The notes beneath the pieces are model-generated. The model was not told the origin of the DNA. It saw nothing but the letters and a program-made list of their open reading frames with translations, and did not search any database. From contig JABWBA010000034.1 in assembly GCA_013360745.1 (NCBI GenBank), positions 1 to 32,707 on the forward strand: a stretch of DNA of 32,707 nucleotides, read 5' to 3'. Position numbers and translations under genes: made by a program. This DNA comes from Chthonomonadales bacterium (GTDB lineage: Bacteria > Armatimonadota > Chthonomonadetes > Chthonomonadales > CAJBBX01). Below, piece after piece: positions 7,414 through 15,540 of the stretch (the stretch's first letter is position 1; each line of letters opens with the position of its first letter).

Positions 7414-7728
7414 CTACGGTTTGCCGCCTGGACCACCGCCACCCGGCTCCCCCGGATTGCCCATCGGCTTGCCGCCCGATGCCCTCGGAGTCCGTTGTAC
7501 CGGAGGGGGAGGCGCTAGAGCCCCGGCGTCCACCGCGGCGCCCTTCTGATCGTTGTTCCACGGCTCATGACTGGACGGCCCGAACATCTGATAGGCGATG
7601 ACGAGAACGATCACGATCACAAGAGCGATGGCGCCGATGAACAGGGCCGGCGAAACCTCACGTCGAGCTGATCCGTCAGGCGAACCTCGTTCCATGTGGG
7701 AGTTCGGATCACGGCTTCCGGTGGTCAT
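7414..7728 (-). CDS. Small single-pass membrane protein with Pro/Gly-rich tail
   Basis: I do not recognise this 104-residue protein. It has a polar N-terminus (1-26), one strong transmembrane helix at about 27-48 (ALFIGAIALVIVIVLVIAY), and then a tail of about 55 residues. The tail holds a run of four prolines and ends in a Gly/Pro-rich stretch (GNPGEPGGGGPGGKP). The hydrophobic segment and lack of a convincing alternative frame support real coding. Start is ATG at 7728 with only a weak AGG upstream; ATG at 7695 is possible. It stands alone between the tRNA-Ser gene and the divergent pyrroline-5-carboxylate dehydrogenase gene. The tail is low complexity and may be disordered. No function is proposed. 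Confidence 0.6.
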   Translation of the reverse strand: MTTGSRDPNSHMERGSPDGSARREVSPALFIGAIALVIVIVLVIAYQMFGPSSHEPWNNDQKGAAVDAGALAPPPPVQRTPRASGGKPMGNPGEPGGGGPGGKP

Positions 7729-7869
7729 TGGCGTACCTGTGCCCCCTATCGCTGGAATACCGACAGTACAGCGACATCCATTATACAGCGCGCCTACCCT
7801 ACCGTCAAGATGGCGCTTGAGTGTATGGTTCGCTGTCCTGCCCCCGGGTGCGTGCGATAAAAGGACCGG

Positions 7870-7878
7870 TGCTATAAT
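7870..7878 (+). promoter_or_regulatory. Extended -10 promoter for the P5C dehydrogenase gene
   Basis: TGCTATAAT (7870-7878) is a perfect extended -10 element (TG-N-TATAAT). No good -35 box lies 17 bases upstream, as is usual for this class. The start would fall near 7885, giving a leader of about 15 bases with GAGGTG ahead of the ATG at 7900. Confidence 0.72.
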
Positions 7879-7899
7879 CGACTATAGAGGTGCTACGAC

Positions 7900-9447
7900 A
7901 TGCTTCCCCCATTTCACAATGAACCGATCCTGACGTTCTCAGATCCCGCCGATCGGTCCTCCATGGAGGCCGCGATCAGCCTGGTCCGTTCGCAACTGAA
8001 CCGGGATTACCCACTCCGGATCGGCGATGAACAGCTGACGACGGGCGAATGGATCGTGAGTGTAAATCCAGCGGATCCCGCTGAGATCGTTGGACGTACC
8101 GCCAGCGCCAACGGGGACCTCGCCCGGCGTGCGATCGAGGCCGCGCATCGAGCTTTTCCCGCATGGTCCCATACCCCGCCGGAAAGCCGAGCGCGCTGCA
8201 TTCTTAAGGCCGCGCACATCATACGCCGTCGGCGCTTCGAGTTCGCAGCCTGGCTCGTGTTCGAGGCAAGTAAATCGTGGCAGGAAGCGTACGCCGATAT
8301 GGCGGAGGTGATCGACTTTCTGGAGTTCTACGGCAGGGAGATGATCCGCCTTGGCGGCATGCATCCGACGACGCCGTGGGCCGGGGAAGAGAATGGTGTC
8401 GTCTACATCCCGCTTGGCGTCGGCGTGGTGATCAGCCCCTGGAACTTCCCTCTGGCGATCATGGGCGGTATGACCGCCGCAGCGATCGTAACGGGCAATA
8501 CGGTCGTCGTCAAGCCCGCCTCCCAGGCGCCAATCGTCGCGGCCAAGTTCTGCGAGGTTCTTTCAGAGGCCGGAGTGCCGCCGGGGGTGGTTAACTTCCT
8601 GCCCGGTCCGGGTTCCCAGGTTGGCGATTTGCTGGTGGATGACGCGAAGACACGGTTCATCGCGTTTACGGGATCCAAGGAGGTTGGTGTCCGAATCTTC
8701 TCCCGTGCCGCTGTGGTACATCCGGGCCAGAAGTGGCTCAAGAGGACGATCCTCGAGATGGGCGGCAAGGATGCGATCATCGTCGATGAGACCGCCGATC
8801 TGGAATCCGCTGCGGATGGGATCGTCGCCTCGGCATTCGGCTTCCAGGGTCAGAAATGCTCCGCATGCTCCCGATTGATCGCGGTTCGGTCCATCGTCGA
8901 CCCGCTGGTCGCGATGGTCGCGGACCGAACCCGGGCGCTACGTATCGGCGATCCTGCCCAGTACGGGGTCGATCTCGGCGCCGTCATCGAGGCCGGGGCC
9001 CAACGCAAGATTCAGAACTACATCGCCGCAGGCCGCAACGAGGGGAACACCGTCCTCGCGGACTTGCCAGTGCCGGAGCGCGGATATTACGTCTCTCCGA
9101 CGATCATCGGAGGTGTCTCCGCCGATGCGACCATCGCCCAGGAGGAGATCTTCGGCCCTGTCCTGGCCGTGGTGCCGGCTGATACGTTCGACGACGCGCT
9201 GGCGATCGCCAACGGCACCGAATACGGACTTACGGGCGCCCTGTATTCGCAGGATCGGAGCCGGCTCGAGCAGGCGCGCCGCGAGTTCCATGTCGGCAAC
9301 CTCTACCTCAACCGTAAATGTACCGGAGCGCTCGTCGATGTCCAGCCATTCGGCGGATTCAACATGAGCGGCACGGACAGCAAAGCGGGCGGGCGTGACT
9401 ACCTACAGCTCTTCATGCAGGGGAAATCGATCACCGAGCGCTTCTAG
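7900..9447 (+). CDS. L-glutamate gamma-semialdehyde (1-pyrroline-5-carboxylate) dehydrogenase
   Basis: This 515-residue aldehyde dehydrogenase oxidises glutamate semialdehyde, in equilibrium with pyrroline-5-carboxylate, to glutamate with NAD+. It is the second step of proline breakdown and a late step of arginine/ornithine breakdown. It fits the stand-alone RocA type: PLGVGVVISPWNFPLAI (171-187), cofactor-site K205 in VVVKPAS, general-base E286 in LEMGGKDAIIVDETADL, and nucleophile C320 in GFQGQKCSACSR. NRKCTGALVDVQPFGGFNMS near the C-terminus is also typical. The start is ATG at 7900 with GAGGTG upstream. No proline dehydrogenase is nearby; the next gene, 6 bases downstream, is a Gfo/Idh/MocA oxidoreductase, an unusual partner. 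Identification is strong at subfamily level. Confidence 0.93.
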   Translation: MLPPFHNEPILTFSDPADRSSMEAAISLVRSQLNRDYPLRIGDEQLTTGEWIVSVNPADPAEIVGRTASANGDLARRAIEAAHRAFPAWSHTPPESRARCILKAAHIIRRRRFEFAAWLVFEASKSWQEAYADMAEVIDFLEFYGREMIRLGGMHPTTPWAGEENGVVYIPLGVGVVISPWNFPLAIMGGMTAAAIVTGNTVVVKPASQAPIVAAKFCEVLSEAGVPPGVVNFLPGPGSQVGDLLVDDAKTRFIAFTGSKEVGVRIFSRAAVVHPGQKWLKRTILEMGGKDAIIVDETADLESAADGIVASAFGFQGQKCSACSRLIAVRSIVDPLVAMVADRTRALRIGDPAQYGVDLGAVIEAGAQRKIQNYIAAGRNEGNTVLADLPVPERGYYVSPTIIGGVSADATIAQEEIFGPVLAVVPADTFDDALAIANGTEYGLTGALYSQDRSRLEQARREFHVGNLYLNRKCTGALVDVQPFGGFNMSGTDSKAGGRDYLQLFMQGKSITERF

Positions 9448-9453
9448 TTCGTA

Positions 9454-10431
9454 ATGAACGGTTTGCCCCTACGCGTCGGTGTCATCGGGTGCGGTGCGAT
9501 CGGACATCAGCACGCGGTGCGGTTGTCCCGGATATCGGGGGTGTCGGTCGCTGCGCTGAGTGATCCCTCAAGGGCGGCCATGGAACGTACCGCCTCCGAG
9601 TTGCCCGCAGCGCCCGAAACGATGTCGGAGGACTATCGCATTCCCCTCGGTCAGGGGCTGGATGCGGTATGTATCGCGAGTCCCGACGCGTACCACGTCG
9701 AGCAGGCCCTTGCGGCTCTGCGCGCGGGATGTCATGTGCTGTGCGAGAAGCCCCTGACGCCCTGGGTACAGGAGCTGGAAACCGTCCGGCGTGAGGTTGC
9801 GCGCTCCGGCCGGATCATGGCCATGACCTATCAGCGCCGCTACGATGGGGCGCACCGCGCCTTGCGGCGGGAGATACTATCCGGAACGTGGGGCGAAGTA
9901 ACCGGCATCGCGATCCACGGCGCCGAGGACTGGATCACGCCCAATGCAGGCACATGGCGGCACGATCCCGCGATCTGCCCGGGGGGCTTTTTCTACGACG
10001 CTTGCGGTCATCAAATCGATATGGTCCTGTGGGCCACGGACCTGCGCGGACAGTCGGTTCAGGCATGGACGGAGAACGCGGGCACTGCGGTGCCAATCCG
10101 CATTTGGGGCAACGCGATTCTGTCGAACGGGGCGCCGATGACCTTCCATTTCGTCGGCGACGCTACCGCGTGGAGGGAAACCATCCATATCCACTGCACC
10201 GATCGGGACTTCGCCATTCGGGACTACAAGCCGGAGGCCATCGTCGATGGCGCCTCCCAACCCTTCGCTCCCGGATCCGCACAGGCAGGCTCTGATGTCG
10301 AGTTCATTCAGATGATCCGAGAGGGCGCCCAGAATCCCGCGCCTGTAGAGGATGTCCGACGGGTGCTCCGGTTCACCGAAGCCGCGCTTCGGTCGGCAGC
10401 GACTGGAAACGTGACGGAGGCGCTGCCGTGA
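9454..10431 (+). CDS. Gfo/Idh/MocA family oxidoreductase
   Basis: This 325-residue NAD(P)-dependent oxidoreductase belongs to the glucose-fructose oxidoreductase / inositol dehydrogenase family. The Rossmann domain begins VGVIGCGAIGHQH (8-20). The hallmark EKP motif is E98-K99-P100 in CHVLCEKPLTP, and the C-terminal domain carries the D182...H186...D189 catalytic pattern in FFYDACGHQIDMVLW. Family substrates are mostly sugars, inositols or their amino derivatives; which one applies here cannot be read. The ATG at 9454 follows the stop of the P5C dehydrogenase gene by 6 bases without a clear Shine-Dalgarno, so it is probably co-transcribed and coupled. It ends 13 bases from the convergent Ste24-like gene. 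Confidence 0.92.
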   Translation: MNGLPLRVGVIGCGAIGHQHAVRLSRISGVSVAALSDPSRAAMERTASELPAAPETMSEDYRIPLGQGLDAVCIASPDAYHVEQALAALRAGCHVLCEKPLTPWVQELETVRREVARSGRIMAMTYQRRYDGAHRALRREILSGTWGEVTGIAIHGAEDWITPNAGTWRHDPAICPGGFFYDACGHQIDMVLWATDLRGQSVQAWTENAGTAVPIRIWGNAILSNGAPMTFHFVGDATAWRETIHIHCTDRDFAIRDYKPEAIVDGASQPFAPGSAQAGSDVEFIQMIREGAQNPAPVEDVRRVLRFTEAALRSAATGNVTEALP

Positions 10432-10444
10432 TCCACAACCCCCG

Positions 10445-11701
10445 TCAGTCGGACCGCGCGTTCCTCCGGTCGTAATCGAGGGCACGGGCCACTCGTTCGC
10501 GGAGGGACGGATGGGTGTGGAGCCAGAAGACGGCCCAGCCAGGCGGGTCCGGATCCCCGTAGTCCTGAGTGCTCATCCTTGCATAGGCCGATGCCGCCGC
10601 CCGACCGTTGCGATATAGTTGCAGCCCGTAGGCGTCCGCTTCTCGCTCCATGCCCCGGGATACCGCCGACGCCAACGGCATCTGAAGCAGCAGGAGCAGT
10701 TCGATCAGTAACAGCGCCAGAGGAATCGCGCCAGGATCTGCGATGCCCTTGATTCCCAGGGCCGGGCCGTGCCGGTCCACGGTTTTCTTCATCACCCACG
10801 CGAGCGCGGCCATGATCAGGATCCCGCCGACGGTCTGCAGGACGAAGCCACGCCACAGGTGCAGGCGCACATAATGGCCCAGTTCGTGGGCGATGATCGC
10901 TTTGATCTCCGGTTCGGTGTAGTACATCAACAACGTGTTCCAGAGTATGATCCGATGCGTCGGACCGATACCGACAACGAACGCATTGCCCTTCTTGGTC
11001 CGTCTGGAGGCATCGGATACGAGTACGGTTGGTTCATCCACTCCAGCCCGGTTCGATAGAGTGACCAGTTCCTTTCTCAGTTGGCGATCGGCAAGCGGAA
11101 CGAAACGGTTGAACATCGGATCGATCAGCACGGGGTACACCACGATCATGAAGAGTCCGATCGGCGCAAGGGCCATGCCGAAGTGCAGCCACCACCAGCG
11201 CGGCGATCGTCGGACGAAGTGCAATGCGATCGGAAGCAGCGGCGCCCAGAGGCACCCCAACGCCAGCGCCAGCCCCTGATCGATCAGCCATTGGCGCGGC
11301 GATGTGGTCGACAGATGGTACGCGCGTTCGATCCACCAATCGGCCAGACGAACCGGGATCATCCAGATGCTGAGGCCTATCATGAGCGCCGCATAGACTG
11401 CGATCGCTTGTAGCCAGACAGGGATTCCACGCCAACGCGCGAGGGCTCTTGGCGCCCATCGGGCCCGCACCGCGAGCGCAAGTCCTCCGAAGAGCCAGGC
11501 GAGGCTCGCGGCATAGAGCGCATAGTGGAGATTCGTGTACTGGCGGAGGCTCGGTGATGCCTCGGGCAGAAGCTTATAGGATTCCTCGATAGCCCATCGG
11601 CTCTGAGCATCGGCGACCGGCATCATTATCCCGAGCATCAGCCCAGCACATAGGATCTTATGAAACCACAACCAGAGTGGCCTTGGACTACCGCACATCA
11701 T
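10445..11701 (-). CDS. M48 family membrane metalloprotease, Ste24-like
   Basis: This is an integral-membrane zinc endopeptidase related to Ste24/CAAX prenyl protease 1; in bacteria such proteins take part in membrane protein quality control. From the ATG at 11701 it is 418 residues. It has a signal-like N-terminus, several transmembrane helices, the conserved NAFVVGIGPTHRIILWNTLL, the zinc motif HELGH (272-276) and the third ligand glutamate in EREAD (about 352-356). The C-terminal FWLHTHPSLRERVARALDYD is also typical. An upstream in-frame start at 11743 would overlap the preceding gene by 32 bases; I prefer 11701, which sits 10 bases after that gene's stop with AAGGAG and AGGGG nearby. It follows the beta-helix gene, probably in one transcript. 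Start position is uncertain; family is firm. Confidence 0.88.
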   Translation of the reverse strand: MMCGSPRPLWLWFHKILCAGLMLGIMMPVADAQSRWAIEESYKLLPEASPSLRQYTNLHYALYAASLAWLFGGLALAVRARWAPRALARWRGIPVWLQAIAVYAALMIGLSIWMIPVRLADWWIERAYHLSTTSPRQWLIDQGLALALGCLWAPLLPIALHFVRRSPRWWWLHFGMALAPIGLFMIVVYPVLIDPMFNRFVPLADRQLRKELVTLSNRAGVDEPTVLVSDASRRTKKGNAFVVGIGPTHRIILWNTLLMYYTEPEIKAIIAHELGHYVRLHLWRGFVLQTVGGILIMAALAWVMKKTVDRHGPALGIKGIADPGAIPLALLLIELLLLLQMPLASAVSRGMEREADAYGLQLYRNGRAAASAYARMSTQDYGDPDPPGWAVFWLHTHPSLRERVARALDYDRRNARSD

Positions 11702-11711
11702 CCCCTGAAGG

Positions 11712-12995
11712 TCACTCCTTCGGGTCGCCCACGTTACCCTCAACCGACACGGAACCCTTCGAAGTGTTCTGAATGCGAACCGTACCCCGCACTACGTTGC
11801 CGGTAACAACGGCGCGTCGCACGCCCTCTCCGAGCTCCACCTGATTACGGTCCTGCTGGAACTCACATCCGCGAATCAGAACCGTACCGCTTCTGGCCTG
11901 GATCGCCGCCTTCCCCTCCTTCTTCGAATCCCACTGGACAAAGGTGCAATCGCTGAAACCGACGGTGCCCTTCCCCTCGATCACCGCGATCTGGTTGCAG
12001 GGCCCCCAGAACGCGGAGTTCACGAAGCGTACCGAGCCGCGGTTGGATCCGGTCACCCGAACCATGGTCGGATCGGGCCCCTTGAACGAGACGAATTCAC
12101 CGTTCGTGATCAAAATCCCATACGGCGCCGATTGATCGATCTGGATCGCCGTGAAGCAGTCATCCGCCCCGATTCCAAGGAAGTTCCCGTTGGTGGCGCC
12201 GGTTTTGGTCTCCATGAATCGATAGCCGATCTTATAGCCGAAGCAGAAGGTGTTGAGCACGTACTGCCAGTCCGTTCGTCCGAAAACGAACGCCTCGCCG
12301 TTCTCCATCTGCCACTGGAACAAAGCCGGCTTCATGCTCCACCACGGGTTGAAGTGGACGTTCTCCACTCGGCCGATATCGTAGATGCTGTCGATGTAGA
12401 CGCCCCGCCGGAGAGGCTGCCCCTGAACATTCCGGATGAGATGCCGTTCGTTATTGCTGGCATCGATACCGTTGTAGGGGTTCAGGATCTCAACATCGAG
12501 GACCGCAGGATTCTTGCCTCGCATCGCAATGGCCCACGGATAGGGCGCGGGCGCCTGCTCAGGATCTTGATCCGGATAGTAGAGCACAACGCCCTTCAGG
12601 GTCGAGTTCGTGTTGAGCGTGATCGCGGCAGGAGCGTCCTCGACGCCCCGATCGGCTGTGATCAGGAGCGTCGTGCCATCGTCGGTCGGCTTCGGGAGTC
12701 CCGCATCGCGGATGCCGTTGTGTGCCGGCACACTCTGCCACGCCCCCGCAAGGGTTGTCGCCGTCGGGATCGTCAGTCGCCCCTTGATCAGGTACCGACC
12801 GCGCGGCAAGTACACGGTTGCGCCCTCGGGGCCCGCTGCGTCGAGCGCCTTCTGGATTGCAGGTGTGTCGTCGGCCTTGCCGTCCCCGGTCGCGTTATAG
12901 GGCGCCTCCCGTACGTTGATCCAGTCGTTGGGCTGCGCGGCTGCGACACAGGCACACATAAGGCCTGCCATAATCAAACAGTACATCGAATACAC
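11712..12995 (-). CDS. Secreted pectate-lyase-fold (right-handed beta-helix) protein
   Basis: This 427-residue exported protein begins with a signal peptide of about 21 residues (ending CACVAAAQ). WINVREAPYNATGDGKADDT follows, the signature opening of the Pectate_lyase_3 / GH28-like N-terminal segment, then TPAIQKALDAAGPEGATVYLP and the rung-like repeats of a beta-helix to the C-terminus (GTVLIRGCEFQQDRNQVELG). Relatives cleave or bind pectin and other polysaccharides or occur as phage tailspike-like proteins; I cannot identify catalytic residues, so the activity is open. The start is GTG at 12995 with AAAGGAG exactly 7 bases upstream; the ATG at 12986 would be 16 bases from it. Upstream 12996-13105 holds nothing else recognisable. 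The next gene, a Ste24-like protease, starts 10 bases after the stop. Confidence 0.85.
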   Translation of the reverse strand: MYSMYCLIMAGLMCACVAAAQPNDWINVREAPYNATGDGKADDTPAIQKALDAAGPEGATVYLPRGRYLIKGRLTIPTATTLAGAWQSVPAHNGIRDAGLPKPTDDGTTLLITADRGVEDAPAAITLNTNSTLKGVVLYYPDQDPEQAPAPYPWAIAMRGKNPAVLDVEILNPYNGIDASNNERHLIRNVQGQPLRRGVYIDSIYDIGRVENVHFNPWWSMKPALFQWQMENGEAFVFGRTDWQYVLNTFCFGYKIGYRFMETKTGATNGNFLGIGADDCFTAIQIDQSAPYGILITNGEFVSFKGPDPTMVRVTGSNRGSVRFVNSAFWGPCNQIAVIEGKGTVGFSDCTFVQWDSKKEGKAAIQARSGTVLIRGCEFQQDRNQVELGEGVRRAVVTGNVVRGTVRIQNTSKGSVSVEGNVGDPKE

Positions 12996-13105
12996 GATCT
13001 TACTCCTTTAGTCGTCGGTAGGCTCAGCGCCGCAAGGAGCGACACGATCCAGCGAACCTGCACCGACGTCACTGCGTGCGTCCGTTCCGCGGCACGCCGC
13101 CGAGG

Positions 13106-13747
13106 TTAGAACAGCGTACGCTGCGGCGCTCGTCGAGCCTCGATCACCTTCTTGCGTGCGGCCTCGATATCGTTCACAAGGCTTCGTCTGGTTTCGTCAA
13201 ACGCCTGCCCCTGCTGGCGAAGGATATACGCGGGGTGCAGCGCCGCGATCGCGTGAGGCGCATACCGACACGTATCGAACCATTGACCCCGCTCCGCGAG
13301 CATTCGAAATCCCGGATGGATCATGGCGTTGGCGCTCGGCGCTCCAAGACAGACGATGACCAGCGGCTGGATGATCGTTAGCTGCTGATCCAGCCATCGC
13401 GAGCAGGCTGCGACTTCGGCCGGGCGGGGCGCTCGATTCTGCACTTTGCCCGCCTCACGGATGCAGGCTCGACATTTCACTACGTTGCAGATGTAGACGT
13501 GTTTGCGGGTGATCCCACACTCCGCCATACATTCATCCAACAGCTTGCCCGCGCGCCCAACGAACGGCCGTCCCGTGGCGTCCTCCTGAGCTCCGGGCCC
13601 TTCGCCGACGAACACGAGCGGCGCATCGGGGTTCCCTTCACCGAACACTACGTTGGTTCGGGTCTCCCAGAGAGGGCAGGCGCGACAGCTCAGCGCCTCC
13701 TGCCGCAGAGCCTCCAATCGTTCGCCTCGTGATAGGCTTTCACTCAC
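13106..13747 (-). CDS. Family 4 uracil-DNA glycosylase (iron-sulfur)
   Basis: This 213-residue enzyme removes uracil from DNA, starting base-excision repair of deaminated cytosine. Motif A is GEGPGAQED (48-56) and motif B is HPAYILR (171-177). Iron-sulfur cysteines are C21 and C24 (CRACPLW), C92 (NVVKC) and C115 (AACSRW). Two oddities stand out. C92 to C115 spans 23 residues, longer than the 16 or so usual in the family, and the extra stretch holds another cysteine (C95). The protein also ends in QRTLF, which resembles the bacterial beta-clamp-binding pentapeptide (Q-L-S/D-L-F). The start is GTG at 13747 with AAGGAG 7 bases upstream, overlapping the HIT gene stop by 8 bases, so it is translationally coupled. 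Confidence 0.93.
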   Translation of the reverse strand: MSESLSRGERLEALRQEALSCRACPLWETRTNVVFGEGNPDAPLVFVGEGPGAQEDATGRPFVGRAGKLLDECMAECGITRKHVYICNVVKCRACIREAGKVQNRAPRPAEVAACSRWLDQQLTIIQPLVIVCLGAPSANAMIHPGFRMLAERGQWFDTCRYAPHAIAALHPAYILRQQGQAFDETRRSLVNDIEAARKKVIEARRAPQRTLF

Positions 13748-14243
13748 GAAGGTGCTCCTTCAGTCGATCGTACATGGCCTCCAGTGAAGCGGGGATCACC
13801 CTCGTCTCCGCGACAGTGGCCATAAAGTTCGTGTCACCATTCCAACGGGGGACGATGTGGAGATGGATATGACCCTCCAGGCCGGCCCCGGCTGCCCGAC
13901 CGAGGTTGATGCCGAGGTTGTGACCGTGGGGGTTCAGAGCCTTCCTGAGCGCACCGATACAACGGGTCGCAAGGTCCCAGATCGCTAGCGTCTCTTCCGG
14001 CGTCAGCTCGTCGAGATCGGCGATATGGTTATAGGGTGCGATCAATACATGCCCGTTCGAATAGGGAAAGGCGTTCAGGATGGCGAAGGCCTGGTCATTG
14101 CGCGCGAGTATGAAGCGCTCCGTATCTCGCCCCGCAGCCGGGTAGGTGCAGAGAAAACAGTCGTCCGACCGATCCGCGTTTTCGATGTACGGCAACCTCC
14201 ACGGCGCCCATAGACGGCGCATCGGCTCGCCCTGTTCAGCCAT
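13740..14243 (-). CDS. HIT-family nucleotide hydrolase or Ap4A phosphorylase-like protein
   Basis: This 167-residue histidine-triad protein acts on dinucleoside polyphosphates or nucleotide phosphoramidates. The triad is H125-H127-H129 in GHIHLHIVPRWNGDTNF. The N-terminus MRRLWAPWRLPYI followed by the C29-C32 pair (CFLC) is typical of the subgroup that includes mycobacterial Ap4A phosphorylase; the cysteines probably bind zinc. LNAFPYSNGHVLIAPYNH is the conserved HIT core. The start is ATG at 14243, giving an 8-base overlap with the M48 gene stop; the in-frame ATG at 14222 would begin exactly at MRRLWAPW and is possible. It sits between an M48 protease and a uracil-DNA glycosylase in one overlapping minus-strand operon. 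Confidence 0.92.
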   Translation of the reverse strand: MAEQGEPMRRLWAPWRLPYIENADRSDDCFLCTYPAAGRDTERFILARNDQAFAILNAFPYSNGHVLIAPYNHIADLDELTPEETLAIWDLATRCIGALRKALNPHGHNLGINLGRAAGAGLEGHIHLHIVPRWNGDTNFMATVAETRVIPASLEAMYDRLKEHLRE

Positions 14244-15540
14244 CGGTCTTCATCGGCGCATCAACTGAGAGATCAAAGGACATCCGACCGCGTTTGAAGC
14301 GAACAAGCTGCTCGACGATACCCGAATCCCCGTACACCCGCTTCACAAGACCGATCCCTTCGGCATACCAGGCCTGTACCATACCGTTAGCATCGGAAAA
14401 CTGCAATCGCAAGGTGGGCTCGAATCGCCCGGCCGGTGTTATCACAGCCCCATCCTCGTTTCCGTTCGTACCGGACTGCTGGGCCGGCGCCTCCTTCGGT
14501 GCGATCCACTCCGAGATCCAGACCCGACGGCTATCGTTCAGTCCGGTTCTCCACACCCCGTTGGAGGCCGTCAGTACGGAATAGTGGAGCAGTTGGCCGT
14601 CGGGCAGCTTCGCGGCCATCCGCCATGTGTATGGACCGTTAGCGCCGTCGTGTCCTAGAGCGGTAACCGAATATTCGACCCTGCGACCCCCACTGGTGAT
14701 CCGATATACCCATTCATCTCCGACCGCCGGGGAGAACCATCTACAGGCGCCCGGCGTGACGCCATCCGGAAGGCGCGGCGTTGCACTCGGACGCGGTCTG
14801 GAAGGCGCAGGGAGCGAAGGGCGGGACTTCGACTCGAGATCGCCAGCCAACTGGCGAAGATTCTTGGCGCGATCCTTGCCCGGCGGATGGCTCCGAAGAT
14901 ACACCGGCATGGTGTGCCCAATCTCCATCTTCGCCATCACCTCGGCCGCTGTAACCGCTCCCTGGGGATCATACCCCGCCCGCCATGCGAGCTCCGCCCC
15001 TGATACATCCGCGTCGGTTTCCTGTTCCCGGGAATATTGGGCCTGAACCAGCGTCGCCGCCACCTGTGCTACGTCATCGGAGCCCAGGAGAGTCCCGCCA
15101 AGGATCGCAACGAGCAGCGGCCCCTTCATCTTCTCCACCATCCGCCGCCAGTGACGATGGGATGCATGGGTGATCTCGTGGGCCATTACGAATGCCACGG
15201 AATCATCATCGGGCAATCGGATCAAGAGGCCTTCATTCACGAACATAAAGCCTCCCGGCAGACAGAACGCGTTGAACTCCGGCGCCGCGAGTACAGAGAA
15301 CTCGTAGGGGTATGCCCGCTCGGGCATACTGTTGACCAGCGCCTGACCGATCCTTCGCACTCGCTCCTGCATCGCCGCATCCGCAGACGGCGGCATCTGT
15401 CTCCGGACCTCCATGGCCGCCTGCCGCCCGAGCTCGATCTCGCGCTGCGGATTCGTTCGTTCAAACAACTGCGCGTCGGAAGGCATTCCCGATAGGATCC
15501 ATCCCACGGCGATGCAGAGCGCGATTATCCGGGGCTTCAT
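14236..15540 (-). CDS. Exported M48 metalloprotease with C-terminal beta-rich domain
   Basis: This 434-residue protein has a signal peptide (MKPRIIALCIAVGWILSGMP, cleavage near SDAQ) and a BepA/Oma1-type M48 protease domain at about residues 33-240. It shows NAFCLPGGFMFVNEGLL (90-106), the zinc motif HEITH (121-125) and third ligand E174 in REQETDAD; the SHPPGKDR stretch is also typical. A Pro/Ser-rich linker at about 240-265 leads to a second domain of some 165 residues that looks like beta-sandwich sequence and that I cannot assign. It probably degrades or chaperones envelope proteins. The ATG at 15540 overlaps the TPR gene stop by 4 bases (ATGA), with GGAG 7 bases upstream, so translation is coupled. 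The other M48 protein in the window is a different, multi-pass type. Confidence 0.9.
   Translation of the reverse strand: MKPRIIALCIAVGWILSGMPSDAQLFERTNPQREIELGRQAAMEVRRQMPPSADAAMQERVRRIGQALVNSMPERAYPYEFSVLAAPEFNAFCLPGGFMFVNEGLLIRLPDDDSVAFVMAHEITHASHRHWRRMVEKMKGPLLVAILGGTLLGSDDVAQVAATLVQAQYSREQETDADVSGAELAWRAGYDPQGAVTAAEVMAKMEIGHTMPVYLRSHPPGKDRAKNLRQLAGDLESKSRPSLPAPSRPRPSATPRLPDGVTPGACRWFSPAVGDEWVYRITSGGRRVEYSVTALGHDGANGPYTWRMAAKLPDGQLLHYSVLTASNGVWRTGLNDSRRVWISEWIAPKEAPAQQSGTNGNEDGAVITPAGRFEPTLRLQFSDANGMVQAWYAEGIGLVKRVYGDSGIVEQLVRFKRGRMSFDLSVDAPMKTDG

Noticed and set aside
12132-13109. Plus-strand open frame of 325 codons opposite the beta-helix gene
   Set aside because: Arginine- and valine-rich shadow sequence with no domain; the minus-strand protein has a signal peptide, a good ribosome-binding site and family motifs.
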